Counted from the first letter of the stretch, positions 53,394 through 62,091 are shown. The stretch is 64,000 nucleotides of DNA from JAGWBF01 sp965116325 (GCA_965116325.1 OZ220675.1:930001-994000); one strand, 5' to 3'. Numbers and translations: made by a program. The notes: generated from the letters alone by a model not told the origin.

Positions 53394-54962
53394 CTACCCA
53401 CGACCCGTGAGCTTGGCCACGCCCCGCATGGTAGGGCCTCCGTTGCTCATGCGCTTGGCCTGCATTGGCTGGCCCTTGCCGCAGTTGGGGATTGGGTACA
53501 TCCGAAAGTCACTGCCTACAGCATCTATGCTCATGAAATAGTCCCGGGAATCGGAGGTAATGCCTCCGTCCCTGTACAGCTGTCCCAGCTGCCCGTTCCT
53601 TATCTCGTACACCTTGACGGCGGTTATGCGGAAGTTCTCCCTGGCTTCCGCCACAGACGGCACCCTATGGCCGGAAACGTAGTAGCCATTCTCCACTTCA
53701 CCAATGATGGACTGGGGGTCCTGCTCCCCGGCCTCGAACACAGTATTGGTCATCCGGATCAACGGTATGAGGTTGGCTTCCGTTGCCCTGGCCGAGCCGT
53801 TGGGTGGCACTCCCAGGATGGCCGCCGTTTGGCGGTTGTTCAGGAACTCCTCGAAGGTGCCATTGCGGATGTGGTAAGCCCTGCGTGCCGGTGTGCCATC
53901 GTGGTCGTACTTGAAGGAGCCGAACCCCTCCATGGTGGGGTCGGAATAGGCGCTAACCAGCGGGGAGGCAACCTGCTTGCCCATCTGGTTGTCCTGCATG
54001 TCCCTGAAGAACCAGCTCCGCCCAGCGTAGGACGTCTCGTACTTCAGTGCCCGGTCAAGCTCCGACGGATGGCCTACGACCTCGTGCACCAGGAGGGTGT
54101 TGAAGTGGGGATCGGTAACCACCACGCACTCCTTGTCCGGGGCCTTGAGAGGCGGAGCGTTGGCAACCTCGACAGCATCGGCTGCCAGGTTACGGCAGAA
54201 GCCCTCGAAATCGGGCAGGGTGATGGTGCCGTTGTCGTAGCCCTTGGTGAGAATCTCCCAGCCCCGCTGATGGCCGGTGAAATCGTATATCTCCATGGTG
54301 CCATGCTCGCTGTTGCAGATGGCGATGACGAACCCCTCGGTCTGGGCGAAGGTCTGGTCGATGATGGAGCCTTCGGAGCTGCAGAACAGCTCCCTCAGCA
54401 AGAAGGTGCTGGCGGAGGTGGCTGAGTACACAATCTGGTCGCCAGCTCCCTGCGCCGCCCTGCACGAGTCTACAGCCATCCTGACCGTCTCTTCGAGGGA
54501 GACCTGCCGCGGGTCCTGTTCATAGCTGGCAGCCACTGAATCTTCCACGATGGACACGGGTGCGAGCTGGGTATCATAGAGGGAGTCGCCCAAGCTGCCG
54601 AATCGTCCGCGGGCACGGACCTTCATCCGGGCATTGGCCACGGCCCTCTGGTGGGCCTCCTTGATGCCTTCCATCACAACCTGGGCGATGTTGTCCACGT
54701 CGGCGTTGCCCAGAAGGCGGCCGTGGTACCCAGGAGCGCTGGCCCTGGCACCGGCAATTACCCGCACCCCAAAGTCGAAGGTGTAGTCCTCGGCGCTCAT
54801 CTTTTCGACGCCGTTCTCGGCGGCAGCGCCCTTTTCTTCCTTCACCTGCATCCGCACGTCGCAGTAGCGCAGGTTGGGAAGCTTCCTGGCATCTTCGGTA
54901 ACCAGGACTGCTATCTGGGACCGCACCTTCTCCAGGAACTCTATGTCCACGGTGCCGGGCAT
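53394..54962 (-). CDS. TldD-like metallopeptidase
   Basis: Catalytic subunit of the TldD/TldE pair. The zinc motif HExxxH reads HEVVGHPSE, in the LVHEVVGH context typical of TldD. Length 522 is somewhat longer than E. coli TldD (481). The order tldD-tldE on one transcript suggests a 1:1 complex that degrades unfolded or modified peptides in the cytoplasm. Confidence 0.88.
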   Translation of the reverse strand: MPGTVDIEFLEKVRSQIAVLVTEDARKLPNLRYCDVRMQVKEEKGAAAENGVEKMSAEDYTFDFGVRVIAGARASAPGYHGRLLGNADVDNIAQVVMEGIKEAHQRAVANARMKVRARGRFGSLGDSLYDTQLAPVSIVEDSVAASYEQDPRQVSLEETVRMAVDSCRAAQGAGDQIVYSATSASTFLLRELFCSSEGSIIDQTFAQTEGFVIAICNSEHGTMEIYDFTGHQRGWEILTKGYDNGTITLPDFEGFCRNLAADAVEVANAPPLKAPDKECVVVTDPHFNTLLVHEVVGHPSELDRALKYETSYAGRSWFFRDMQDNQMGKQVASPLVSAYSDPTMEGFGSFKYDHDGTPARRAYHIRNGTFEEFLNNRQTAAILGVPPNGSARATEANLIPLIRMTNTVFEAGEQDPQSIIGEVENGYYVSGHRVPSVAEARENFRITAVKVYEIRNGQLGQLYRDGGITSDSRDYFMSIDAVGSDFRMYPIPNCGKGQPMQAKRMSNGGPTMRGVAKLTGRG

Positions 54963-55004
54963 ATTAGGACACTCCCAAGATCGAGGAGTATGAAAAGCCG
55001 GGCA

Positions 55005-56690
55005 TCAACTGGTCACCGCACCTTCGGCGGCCGAGGTGACCAGCCGGGTGTACTTCGCCAGGGCGCCGGTAACGTATTGATGAGAAACGGGCTGCCAGGA
55101 GCGCCGACGCTCTTCCAGGACTTCGTTGCTCACGGCCACTTCCAGTTTGCGCCCGGGAATGTCCAGGACGATGGGGTCGCCGTCCTGCACCAGGGCGATG
55201 GGCCCTCCAACGGCAGCCTCCGGTGCTACGTGGCCAACCATAAGGCCGCGGGTTGCGCCGGAAAAGCGTCCGTCGGTGATTAGGGCCACCTGGTCCCCCA
55301 GTCCCTGGCCAACAAGGGCCGCCGTTACCGCCAGCATCTCCCGCATACCCGGCCCGCCCTTGGGACCCTCGTAGCGGATGATCACTACATCACCGGGGTT
55401 GATCCCCCGCTGCTGGATTACCTGGAAAGCGGCTTCCTCCCGGTCGAACACCCGGGCAGTGCCCTCGAAGCGTATGTTTTGGCTGGCGGCGACCTTGACC
55501 ACCGCTCCCTCGGGCGCCAGGTTGCCCTTAAGGATCACCAACCCTCCCGTGGGCGCCCTCGGCGTCTCCACTGGGTGCACTATGTCCTGGTCTTCCACGG
55601 TGGGAAGGTGCTCCAGGTTCTCCTCCCACGTCTTGCCAGTGATGGTGAGCGCATCCCCATGCAGGAGCCCGGCCTTGAGGAGGCGCTTCATTACCAGGGG
55701 GACGCCACCAACCCGGTCCAGGTCTGCCATAACGTACCTGCCTCCGGGTTTCATGTCTGCCAGGTAGGGCGTGCGGTTGCTGATGGCATCGAAGTCGTCC
55801 AGACTCAGGTCCACGCCTGCCTCATGGGCGATGGCCAGCAGGTGGAGCACCGCGTTGGTGGAGCCGCCCATGGCGGTCACCACGGTTATGGAGTTCTCGA
55901 AGGCCTTACGGGTCAGGATATCCCTGGGTTTCAGCTGCCGTTCCAAGGCTTCCAGCACCACCTGGCCCGCCATGTGAGATGTGGACAACCGTCGGCCATC
56001 GACGGCAGGGATAGATGCCGCGCCGGGCAGGGACATCCCCAGCGCCTCGATTGCTGCCGCCATGGTGTTTGCAGTGAAAAGCCCGGCGCAGGAACCCTCG
56101 CCAGGGCAGGCAGCGCCTTCCAGCTCCATAAGCTCTTCGTCGGTCATGGCCCCAGTTGAGTGGGCCCCGACCCCCTCGAACACATCTTGGACGTTGACAT
56201 CCCTCTGCTGAAATCTGCCGGGCAGGATGGTGCCCCCGTAGATGAACACCGACGGGATGTTGAGCCGGGTGGCGCCCATGAGGGTGCCGGGCAGGTTCTT
56301 GTCGCAGCCCGCGATGGTCACCAATCCGTCCAGGCGCTGGCCGAATGCCACCAGCTCTATGGAGTCGGCGATCACCTCGCGGCTGATGAGGGAAGCCTTC
56401 ATGCCCTCGGTGCCCATGGAGATGCCGTCGCTGACGGTTATGGTGCCGAACTCGAAAGGTGTGCCACCCGCGGACCTCACACCTTCCTTGACCTTTGCGG
56501 CCAGCCGTCCAAGGTGCAGGTTGCAGGGGGTGATCTCACTGGCCAGGTTGGCGACTCCCACAAAGGGCTTCTTCAGGTCCTCCCTCGTGTAACCCATAGC
56601 CAGGAAATAGGAACGGGCAGGCGCCCTCTCAGGCCCTTCGGTAATCTCCCAACTCCGGTGCTTGGCGTTGCTGCGCCCGGTGGCGACCAT
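55005..56690 (-). CDS. ilvD: Dihydroxyacid dehydratase
   Basis: Fe-S dehydratase for the third common step of valine, isoleucine and leucine synthesis. The 561-residue protein has cluster cysteines in IAGCDKNLPG and CPGEGSCAGLFTANTM, and ends with the GRFSGATRGLMVGH swivelling domain. No leader peptide or T-box pattern is evident upstream. Confidence 0.96.
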   Translation of the reverse strand: MVATGRSNAKHRSWEITEGPERAPARSYFLAMGYTREDLKKPFVGVANLASEITPCNLHLGRLAAKVKEGVRSAGGTPFEFGTITVSDGISMGTEGMKASLISREVIADSIELVAFGQRLDGLVTIAGCDKNLPGTLMGATRLNIPSVFIYGGTILPGRFQQRDVNVQDVFEGVGAHSTGAMTDEELMELEGAACPGEGSCAGLFTANTMAAAIEALGMSLPGAASIPAVDGRRLSTSHMAGQVVLEALERQLKPRDILTRKAFENSITVVTAMGGSTNAVLHLLAIAHEAGVDLSLDDFDAISNRTPYLADMKPGGRYVMADLDRVGGVPLVMKRLLKAGLLHGDALTITGKTWEENLEHLPTVEDQDIVHPVETPRAPTGGLVILKGNLAPEGAVVKVAASQNIRFEGTARVFDREEAAFQVIQQRGINPGDVVIIRYEGPKGGPGMREMLAVTAALVGQGLGDQVALITDGRFSGATRGLMVGHVAPEAAVGGPIALVQDGDPIVLDIPGRKLEVAVSNEVLEERRRSWQPVSHQYVTGALAKYTRLVTSAAEGAVTS

Positions 56691-56813
56691 ACAGGTACCT
56701 CCCAGGTATGCTTTCTCAGGTCAGGTGTGTGGGCCGGATTAGGCCCGTCGGCGGCATTAGTGGTTCGGAAGCCCATTATATGGACATGGCCGTAGCTACA
56801 CAAGGAGATGGAC

Positions 56814-56841
56814 TTCGCCCTCGCCCCCAAGGGAGAGGGGA
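56814..56841. repeat. REP-like intergenic palindrome
   Basis: On the minus strand, CCCCTCTCCCTTGGGGGCGAGGG resembles the CCCTCTCCC-type intergenic palindromes seen in many GC-rich genomes. It lies just downstream of the NYN gene and could also work as a weak transcript end. No other copy noticed in the window. Confidence 0.35.
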
Positions 56842-56878
56842 AGATTGCTTCTCCTCCATAGGGGAATGGGAATAGAAG

Positions 56879-57682
56879 CTAGGGCGGTTGGGGTTCCTCC
56901 AGGTAGCCGTAGTCGATGGCCCTGTCTTCATCCAGATACGTCTCCACCACGGGAGAGCCCTTGAACTCTATCTGCCTCTGGAGCAGCACCTCTTCATTGA
57001 GCAGCTGGGTCAGCATATCCCGCCGCTGCTTCGCTGTCCCAGGTATGGCATTCCGTTCGTCCTGGCACCAGCGGTCCAGTATCTTCATGCTCCAGAACTC
57101 CAAGGGAGGGGGCTTGCGCTTGACCAATGAGATGATGGCCTGCTTCACATCATCGTCCAATGCCGGGGCCACGTAGGGGACCTCCAGGAGGTCCTCGCCG
57201 TCGGCAGCCGACCGCAGGTCGCGGCTCATGGAGCCCTGCACCCCGCACACAACCACCCTCTGGCCAAACTTGTTCCGCAGCTGGGTTACCAATTTAATGT
57301 AGTCGGCATCACCGGTCATCAGGTAGAAGGTCTTTTGGAGGCCGGATGAATTGGCGTCGGATGCTTCCACGATGGCATCGATGGCCAGCACCATGTCCGA
57401 GGCGTTCTTTATGCGCTCTACTATCCCTCCCGTATTGGGCCGGTTTATTTTTTTTGCTGGAACATTGATGGGATCGAATCCCGCTATCTGGAGGTTTCGT
57501 TGTATTTCCGGGTGCTCGGAGAAGTCGGCGTATGCTCTCATTACCGATGGCCTTCCGTAACTTCGTATCTTATCGACCATCAGCCTGAAGTCTGGCTCCA
57601 TCCCGAACAGGTTTAGCATTGCATACCGGATATTCTCTAAGTCAAGATACACAGCTACCTGCATCTCTTTTTGAATGCTCAT
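56879..57682 (-). CDS. NYN-domain (LabA/DUF88-like) predicted ribonuclease
   Basis: PIN-like NYN nuclease domain in the first 170 residues, with acidic residues in YLDLENI, SDMVLAIDAI and LMTGDADYI that would bind metal, followed by a helical C-terminal domain (about residues 180-260) resembling OST-HTH/winged helix extensions. The 267-residue protein is probably an RNA-processing or regulatory nuclease; target unknown. Transcribed away from the selenoprotein gene. Confidence 0.85.
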   Translation of the reverse strand: MSIQKEMQVAVYLDLENIRYAMLNLFGMEPDFRLMVDKIRSYGRPSVMRAYADFSEHPEIQRNLQIAGFDPINVPAKKINRPNTGGIVERIKNASDMVLAIDAIVEASDANSSGLQKTFYLMTGDADYIKLVTQLRNKFGQRVVVCGVQGSMSRDLRSAADGEDLLEVPYVAPALDDDVKQAIISLVKRKPPPLEFWSMKILDRWCQDERNAIPGTAKQRRDMLTQLLNEEVLLQRQIEFKGSPVVETYLDEDRAIDYGYLEEPQPP

Positions 57683-57820
57683 TGGGCTACTCCCCTATCT
57701 CTATTCTAGCTGCCTCCCTCAATCGGTAATGGTTTCGCAAGTGTATGTTAACCACGCGGGAGCGTCAACGGGAGGTATTCAAGCCGGGCTAGAGTTGTCT
57801 CAAAACTGCCTCCGCCAAGA

Positions 57821-57848
57821 TTGACACATAGGGAATAAGGCGTACACT
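57821..57848 (+). promoter_or_regulatory. Promoter of the selenoprotein gene
   Basis: A perfect -35 TTGACA (57821-57826) and TACACT (57843-57848) with a 16-base spacer. Start expected near 57855, leaving a leader of about 60 bases. Confidence 0.6.
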
Positions 57849-57915
57849 AAAGGTTGGACATGGGCAGCGCTAACTTGGGCAGCTGCCGGGACAATGCACT
57901 ACAGGAGGTTGCCAG

Positions 57916-58200
57916 ATGGCGGACCAGGATTGGAAGGTTGGCGTAGAGATCGTCTATTGCGTTCCTTGACAGCACCACTCAACTGCCACGTGGATGGCAA
58001 ATGAGTTCTTCAGAGCTTACGGCGCAGACGTAGGCATCACCATGACCCCCGGCGCAAAGGGCCGCATGGAGGTCTATGTCGAGGGCGAGAAGATCTTCGA
58101 CAAGCTGGAAGAGGGTATCTACCCCGACCTGACCAGGGTCAGGGCTATGAAGAAGGAGATCCAGGCAAAGCTGGACGCGATGCCTGTAGCAGCCGACTAA
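57916..58200 (+). CDS. SelW/Rdx-type selenoprotein with in-frame TGA (CxxU)
   Basis: A 94-residue thioredoxin-fold Rdx protein (SelW/SelT/SelH group), thought to act in thiol redox reactions. ATG 57916 follows a strong AGGAGGT site. Translation reads VEIVYCVP, then TGA at 57967-57969, then QHH; reading TGA as selenocysteine gives C15-x-x-U18, the family's redox motif at its expected place after the first strand. The frame continues to TAA at 58200 with the Rdx features GRMEVYVEGEKIFDKLEEGIYPD. The TGA-free part alone (from ATG 57994) would lack the active site and has no ribosome-binding site. A SECIS-like hairpin follows the TGA, a TTGACA promoter precedes the gene, and a terminator follows. 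Sec biosynthesis genes are not in this window. Confidence 0.85.
57978..58005 (+). promoter_or_regulatory. Bacterial SECIS-like hairpin
   Basis: Starting eight bases after the TGA, CTCA-AC-TGCCA-CGTGGA-TGGCA-AA-TGAG folds into a lower 4-bp stem, a 2x2 internal loop, an upper 5-bp stem and a 6-base loop with G in its second position. The loop begins 19 bases after the TGA, within the range reported for bacterial SECIS elements. The stem lies within the coding sequence, as required. Confidence 0.75.
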
Positions 58201-58231
58201 GCTCTACCCACCCAAAAGAGTTCCAATACAG

Positions 58232-58262
58232 AAAGCCCCTCCTTTAAGACAGGAGGGGCTTT
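58232..58262. terminator. Intrinsic terminator shared by the selenoprotein gene and tmk
   Basis: Perfect 12-bp stem AAAGCCCCTCCT / AGGAGGGGCTTT with a 7-base loop, followed by ACTTTTT on the plus strand. The tmk stop codon lies in the loop, so the hairpin can serve both convergent transcripts. Confidence 0.9.
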
Positions 58263-58852
58263 ACTTTTTCCCACACCTGGGCGGAGATGGCGTTCCTGGG
58301 ACCGGCGCCATTCAGCACCAGCCACCGGGCAGGGTCGCCCCGGGCAATCTCCAGGTAGCCCTTCCTGACCCGCTCATGGAACTCCGCCGCCTGGGACTCA
58401 AAGGTGTCCCTTCCCCCATCCCCCTTTCGGGCCAAGCCCGATGCCACGGGAATATCCAGGAGCACGTTCAGGTCGGGTTGGAGCCCGCCCGTAGCTACCT
58501 GGCCAAGTTCTTCAATGGTGCTCAGGGGCAGGCCGCGCCCGTAGCCCTGGTAGGCAAGGGTGGAAGCGGAAAAGCGGTCGCAAACTACGGACTCGCCCAC
58601 TTGCAGCCTGGGAGCTATGACTTGTTCCACGAGCTGGGCCCTGGCTGCCATGAACAGCAGCAGCTCAGCCGTGGGGGTGACATCGGAACGTCCCTTGAGG
58701 CGTGGTCTCAGGCTTTCGCCAAGGCGCGTTCCCCCCGGCTCTCTGATAAGCAACGCCGGATGGCCTTCCCGCCGGAGGCGACGGGCGAGAACCCTGGCTT
58801 GCGTGGTCTTTCCGGCACCTTCACCGCCCTCGAATACTACAAACACACCCAA
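58244..58852 (-). CDS. tmk: Thymidylate kinase
   Basis: Phosphorylates dTMP to dTDP. The 202-residue protein shows FEGGEGAGKTTQ (P-loop), REPGGT, the DRF motif in VVCDRFSASTLAYQGYGRG and a lid region. TTG start with AGGAG upstream; a GTG two codons later is an alternative. Twelve bases downstream of the R3H-ATPase gene. Confidence 0.95.
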   Translation of the reverse strand: MGVFVVFEGGEGAGKTTQARVLARRLRREGHPALLIREPGGTRLGESLRPRLKGRSDVTPTAELLLFMAARAQLVEQVIAPRLQVGESVVCDRFSASTLAYQGYGRGLPLSTIEELGQVATGGLQPDLNVLLDIPVASGLARKGDGGRDTFESQAAEFHERVRKGYLEIARGDPARWLVLNGAGPRNAISAQVWEKVKPLLS

Positions 58853-58864
58853 GCCGGTCTTCTC

Positions 58865-60412
58865 CTAGACCCGGAACACGGTTACACGGCGCTGGGGGTC
58901 TTTACCAGTGCTGGTAGATGAAATGTGATTGCGCTCGGCCAGCAGGTGCTGGAGTCGCCTCACATAGGCTCTCTGGGGTGTCAGCTCCACCGACTTGACA
59001 CCGTTGAGCACCTGCTGGGCCGCGTCCTGGGCTTCCTGTAGGGCTGCTTCCAGGCGGCTCCCATCATCCTGCTCCTTGGCCATGGTCCTGAGGAACTGCT
59101 CCACCTGGTCCAGGGAGTTCTTGCGGAGCACATAGACCGGCTTTCCCGACTTCTCCGCAGCACGGACCAGCTGGGGGCCCCGCCGGTAGTGGGATTTGGT
59201 GGTCAGGACCACATCGGAGATGCGCAGCTCGTTGACCACCTCCACGGGGAGTCCGGTGTTCTGCTTTGCTTGTATCACCCTCTCGCGGCCAACACCGAAG
59301 AGAAACACCCTCCTGCCCTCCAGGTGCTCGCCCATAGGATCGTCCGGCTCAGGTTGGAGGTCGGGCAAAGAGAGAGCATGGCTGGGCTGATAGCTGGCCT
59401 TTACGTCCCTTTCCTTCATAACCTGCCCGACGTCGTTCAGCCACCGGGTCTCAGGGTCTATGGGGTACCCCTTGAGCCAGGTGTCCACCACCCGCGCGAC
59501 ATCGTCGTGCACCGCCACCTTTTCCCAGCTCTGAATCTCCACCACCACATCGAAGGTGGGCGGGGACTTGCGCTCCAGGACGGTCTTCTGCGTGCCCCTC
59601 CGTCGGGCTTCGTCGTCGCCCAAGGTGACCGGCTGTATGCCCCCCACCAGGTCCGACAGGGTGGGGTTCATCAGCAGGTTGTCCAGGGTGTTGCCATGGG
59701 CCGTCGCGATGAGCTGGACCCCCCGCTCGGCGATGGTTCGGGCCGCGATGGCCTCCTCTTCGGTGCCCATCTCATCGATGATTATCACCTGAGGCATGTG
59801 GTTCTCGACCGCTTCGATCATCACCGCGTGCTGCTGGATAGGCGTAGCCACCTGCATGCGCCGGGAGTGCCCGATGGCCGGGTGAGGAATATCCCCGTCA
59901 CCGGCGATCTCGTTGGAGGTGTCAACTATGATGACCCGCTTCCTGGCATCGTCGGCCAGGACCCGGGCCGTCTCCCGCAACATCGTGGTTTTGCCCACGC
60001 CGGGCCTTCCCAGCAGCAGTATGCTCTTTCCCGATGCGACTAGGTCGTCGATGATCCGGATGGTGCCGAAGACCGCCCGTCCGACCCGGCAGGTGATCCC
60101 GACGATGTCTCCCTTCCGGTTCCTGATCGCAGAGATGCGATGCAGGGTCCTGGGGATGCCTGCCCGGTTGTCCCCTCCAAACTCACCCACGCGGCCGACC
60201 AGGTATTCCAGGTCATCCCAGCTTACCTCCACATCATCCAGGAGAAGGTCGCCGCTGGGGAACCTGGCCTCGGGGGGTCTCCCCAGGTCAAGCACGACCT
60301 CCAACAGCTCATGGAGGTCTTCCCGCTCCTTCAGGGGACTCGCCACACGAGGGGGCAGGGAATCCATCAAGGAGGCCAGATCATCCTGGACCCACTTCCG
60401 CTCTACTGACAA
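58865..60412 (-). CDS. SpoIIIAA/Ycf45-like ATPase with R3H domain
   Basis: A 515-residue protein. The central secretion-type ATPase domain has Walker A GRPGVGKTTMLRE and IIIDEMGTEEEA, as in SpoIIIAA and the cyanobacterial/plastid Ycf45 protein. The C-terminus carries an R3H single-strand nucleic acid-binding domain (R-x3-H in RRLQHLL, then STSTGKDPQRRV). Function is not established in non-sporulating bacteria; nucleic acid binding is likely. TTG start with GGAGGCGA upstream. Adjacent to tmk in many Chloroflexota-like arrangements by inference. Confidence 0.85.
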   Translation of the reverse strand: MSVERKWVQDDLASLMDSLPPRVASPLKEREDLHELLEVVLDLGRPPEARFPSGDLLLDDVEVSWDDLEYLVGRVGEFGGDNRAGIPRTLHRISAIRNRKGDIVGITCRVGRAVFGTIRIIDDLVASGKSILLLGRPGVGKTTMLRETARVLADDARKRVIIVDTSNEIAGDGDIPHPAIGHSRRMQVATPIQQHAVMIEAVENHMPQVIIIDEMGTEEEAIAARTIAERGVQLIATAHGNTLDNLLMNPTLSDLVGGIQPVTLGDDEARRRGTQKTVLERKSPPTFDVVVEIQSWEKVAVHDDVARVVDTWLKGYPIDPETRWLNDVGQVMKERDVKASYQPSHALSLPDLQPEPDDPMGEHLEGRRVFLFGVGRERVIQAKQNTGLPVEVVNELRISDVVLTTKSHYRRGPQLVRAAEKSGKPVYVLRKNSLDQVEQFLRTMAKEQDDGSRLEAALQEAQDAAQQVLNGVKSVELTPQRAYVRRLQHLLAERNHISSTSTGKDPQRRVTVFRV

Positions 60413-60493
60413 CAGATCGCCTCCGGAGGGAGATGATTGGGCCTGCCAGTCCGGACGTTGTTCGCTGCGGGGCTAAAGTCTTGGCTCATCTAC

Positions 60494-61075
60494 CTAGTTT
60501 GACCTTTGGGAAGCAAAGGTCAGGAAGTATTGGTGGATTCTAGGGTCATCGCTCAGCTCGGGATGGAATGAGGTTGCGAAGAGGCTGCCCTGGCGCACTG
60601 CGACGGGCCGGCCGTCGGATAGCCGCGCCAGCACCTGGACATCGTCCCCGATGCGCACTATGCCGGGGGCACGTATGAAGATGGCGCGGAAGGCATCGTC
60701 ACCCAGTGGGGAGAATCGCAGGTCGGCCTCGAAGCTGTCCACCTGGCGCCCGAAGGCGTTACGGGCGACACCGATGTCCATGAGACCCAGGGGTTCAGGG
60801 AACTCTTCGGTCAGCTCCCGGGCCATCATGATCATCCCGGCGCAGGTGCCCCAGATGGGAGTGCCCGCGGAAGCTGCCTCTGCTATAGGTTCCCTCAGGT
60901 TGTAGAGGTCCATCAGATAGCTGAAGGTGGTGCTTTCGCCTCCGGGCATGACCAGCGCATCCACCCCATCCAGGTTCCCTGGTAACCTCACCTCCACCGT
61001 GTCCACACCCAGCTGCTTCAGTATGGCGATATGCTCTGCGAAATCACCTTGGACTGCCAGCACTCCTACCTTCAA
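60494..61075 (-). CDS. pdxT: Pyridoxal 5'-phosphate synthase glutaminase subunit PdxT
   Basis: Class I glutaminase that supplies ammonia to PdxS. The 193-residue protein shows VGVLAVQGDFAEH, MPGGEST, the nucleophile Cys78 in GTCAGM and the His/Glu pair in FHPELSDD. The TTG start gives the canonical beginning. It follows pdxS after a 54-bp tandem duplication. Confidence 0.96.
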   Translation of the reverse strand: MKVGVLAVQGDFAEHIAILKQLGVDTVEVRLPGNLDGVDALVMPGGESTTFSYLMDLYNLREPIAEAASAGTPIWGTCAGMIMMARELTEEFPEPLGLMDIGVARNAFGRQVDSFEADLRFSPLGDDAFRAIFIRAPGIVRIGDDVQVLARLSDGRPVAVRQGSLFATSFHPELSDDPRIHQYFLTFASQRSN

Positions 61076-61078
61076 TTT

Positions 61079-61178
61079 GCTACGTCAGACTCTCCCAATA
61101 GAATTCTTCGTAGATCGCCGCGAGGGCAACGTGCTACGTCAGACTCTCCCGACAGGATTCTTTACAGGTTCCCTCGGG
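61079..61178. repeat. Tandem duplication of the pdxS 3' end
   Basis: Two units 54 bases apart (beginning 61079 and 61133) share 18 identical bases GCTACGTCAGACTCTCCC, then similar AATAGAATTCTT/GACAGGATTCTT. On the minus strand the second unit spans the end of pdxS (Pro-Arg-Gly-Asn-Leu-stop), and the first reads Pro-Arg-Gly-Asp-Leu before diverging. It lies in the pdxS-pdxT spacer. Confidence 0.7.
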
Positions 61179-62091
61179 GGGCCAGAAGCTCCTCTTCGTT
61201 GAGGCTCCGCACCCCGATGCCCACCATCGGCTCGCCCAAGTCCTTGGACACATCGGCAAGAATGTTCGGGTCGTTGTAGTGGGTGGTGGCCTCGACAATG
61301 GCCCTGGCCCTTCTTGCCGGGTCTCCGGACTTGAAGATGCCCGAGCCGACGAATACGCCGTCGGCCCCTAGCTGCATCATGAGGGCTGCATCGGCCGGGG
61401 TTGCCACACCGCCGGCTGCAAAGTTCACCACGGGAAGCCTTCCCAAGGTGCGCGTCTCCATGAGCAGGGCCAAGTCCACTCCCAGCTCCTTGGCGGCGGT
61501 GGGAAGCTCCTCCTCGGACATGTTCTGGAGCTGGCGTATGGAGTCCATGACCGAGCGCATGTGGCGGACAGCTTCCACTACATCGCCGGTGCCCGCCTCG
61601 CCCTTGGTGCGGATCATCGCGGCGCCCTCGGCAACGCGCCTCAGGGCCTCGCCAAGGTTGCGGCATCCGCAGACAAAGGGCACCTTGAAGTTGTGCTTCC
61701 ACACATGATGGGCCTCGTCGGCAGGGGTCAGTACCTCGGACTCGTCGATGTAGTCCACGCCCATCGCCTCCAGCACCTGGGCCTCGACGAAGTGACCGAT
61801 GCGGCACTTGGCCATCACCGGTATGCTGACTGCTTCCATTATCTCGCTGATCTTGGTAGGGTCGGCCATGCGGGCCACCCCGCCGGCTGCACGTATGTCC
61901 GCCGGGACACGCTCCAGGGCCATCACCGACGTAGCTCCTGCATCCTGGGCGATCCGGGCCTGCTCGGCATTGACTACGTCCATGATGACGCCGCCCTTGA
62001 GCATCTGGGCCAAGCCAGCTTTGACTCTCCAAGTTCCTGTATCTGCCACCTTGTCCCTCCGTCGGGAAGCAGGACTCTTCGCCTGTCCCAT
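61162..62091 (-). CDS. pdxS: Pyridoxal 5'-phosphate synthase subunit PdxS
   Basis: Lyase subunit of the ribose-5-phosphate-dependent vitamin B6 pathway. In this 309-residue barrel, the catalytic lysines are K95 (VMAKCRIGH) and K163 (IRTKGEAGTG), with D38 in GVIMDVVN. Length is slightly above the family's 295 because of an N-terminal extension (MGQAKSPASRRRDK). Transcribed from the promoter at 62150-62178 with pdxT. Confidence 0.96.
   Translation of the reverse strand: MGQAKSPASRRRDKVADTGTWRVKAGLAQMLKGGVIMDVVNAEQARIAQDAGATSVMALERVPADIRAAGGVARMADPTKISEIMEAVSIPVMAKCRIGHFVEAQVLEAMGVDYIDESEVLTPADEAHHVWKHNFKVPFVCGCRNLGEALRRVAEGAAMIRTKGEAGTGDVVEAVRHMRSVMDSIRQLQNMSEEELPTAAKELGVDLALLMETRTLGRLPVVNFAAGGVATPADAALMMQLGADGVFVGSGIFKSGDPARRARAIVEATTHYNDPNILADVSKDLGEPMVGIGVRSLNEEELLAPRGNL

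Noticed and set aside
56691..56878. T-box or leader-peptide attenuator upstream of ilvD
   Set aside because: No branched-chain codon run, T-box core or terminator/antiterminator pair could be found; only a 5-bp GGGCC/GGCCC hairpin.
57994..58200. A stand-alone 68-residue protein starting at 57994
   Set aside because: That ATG has no ribosome-binding site and would drop the redox motif; the upstream start with TGA read as selenocysteine explains the region better.
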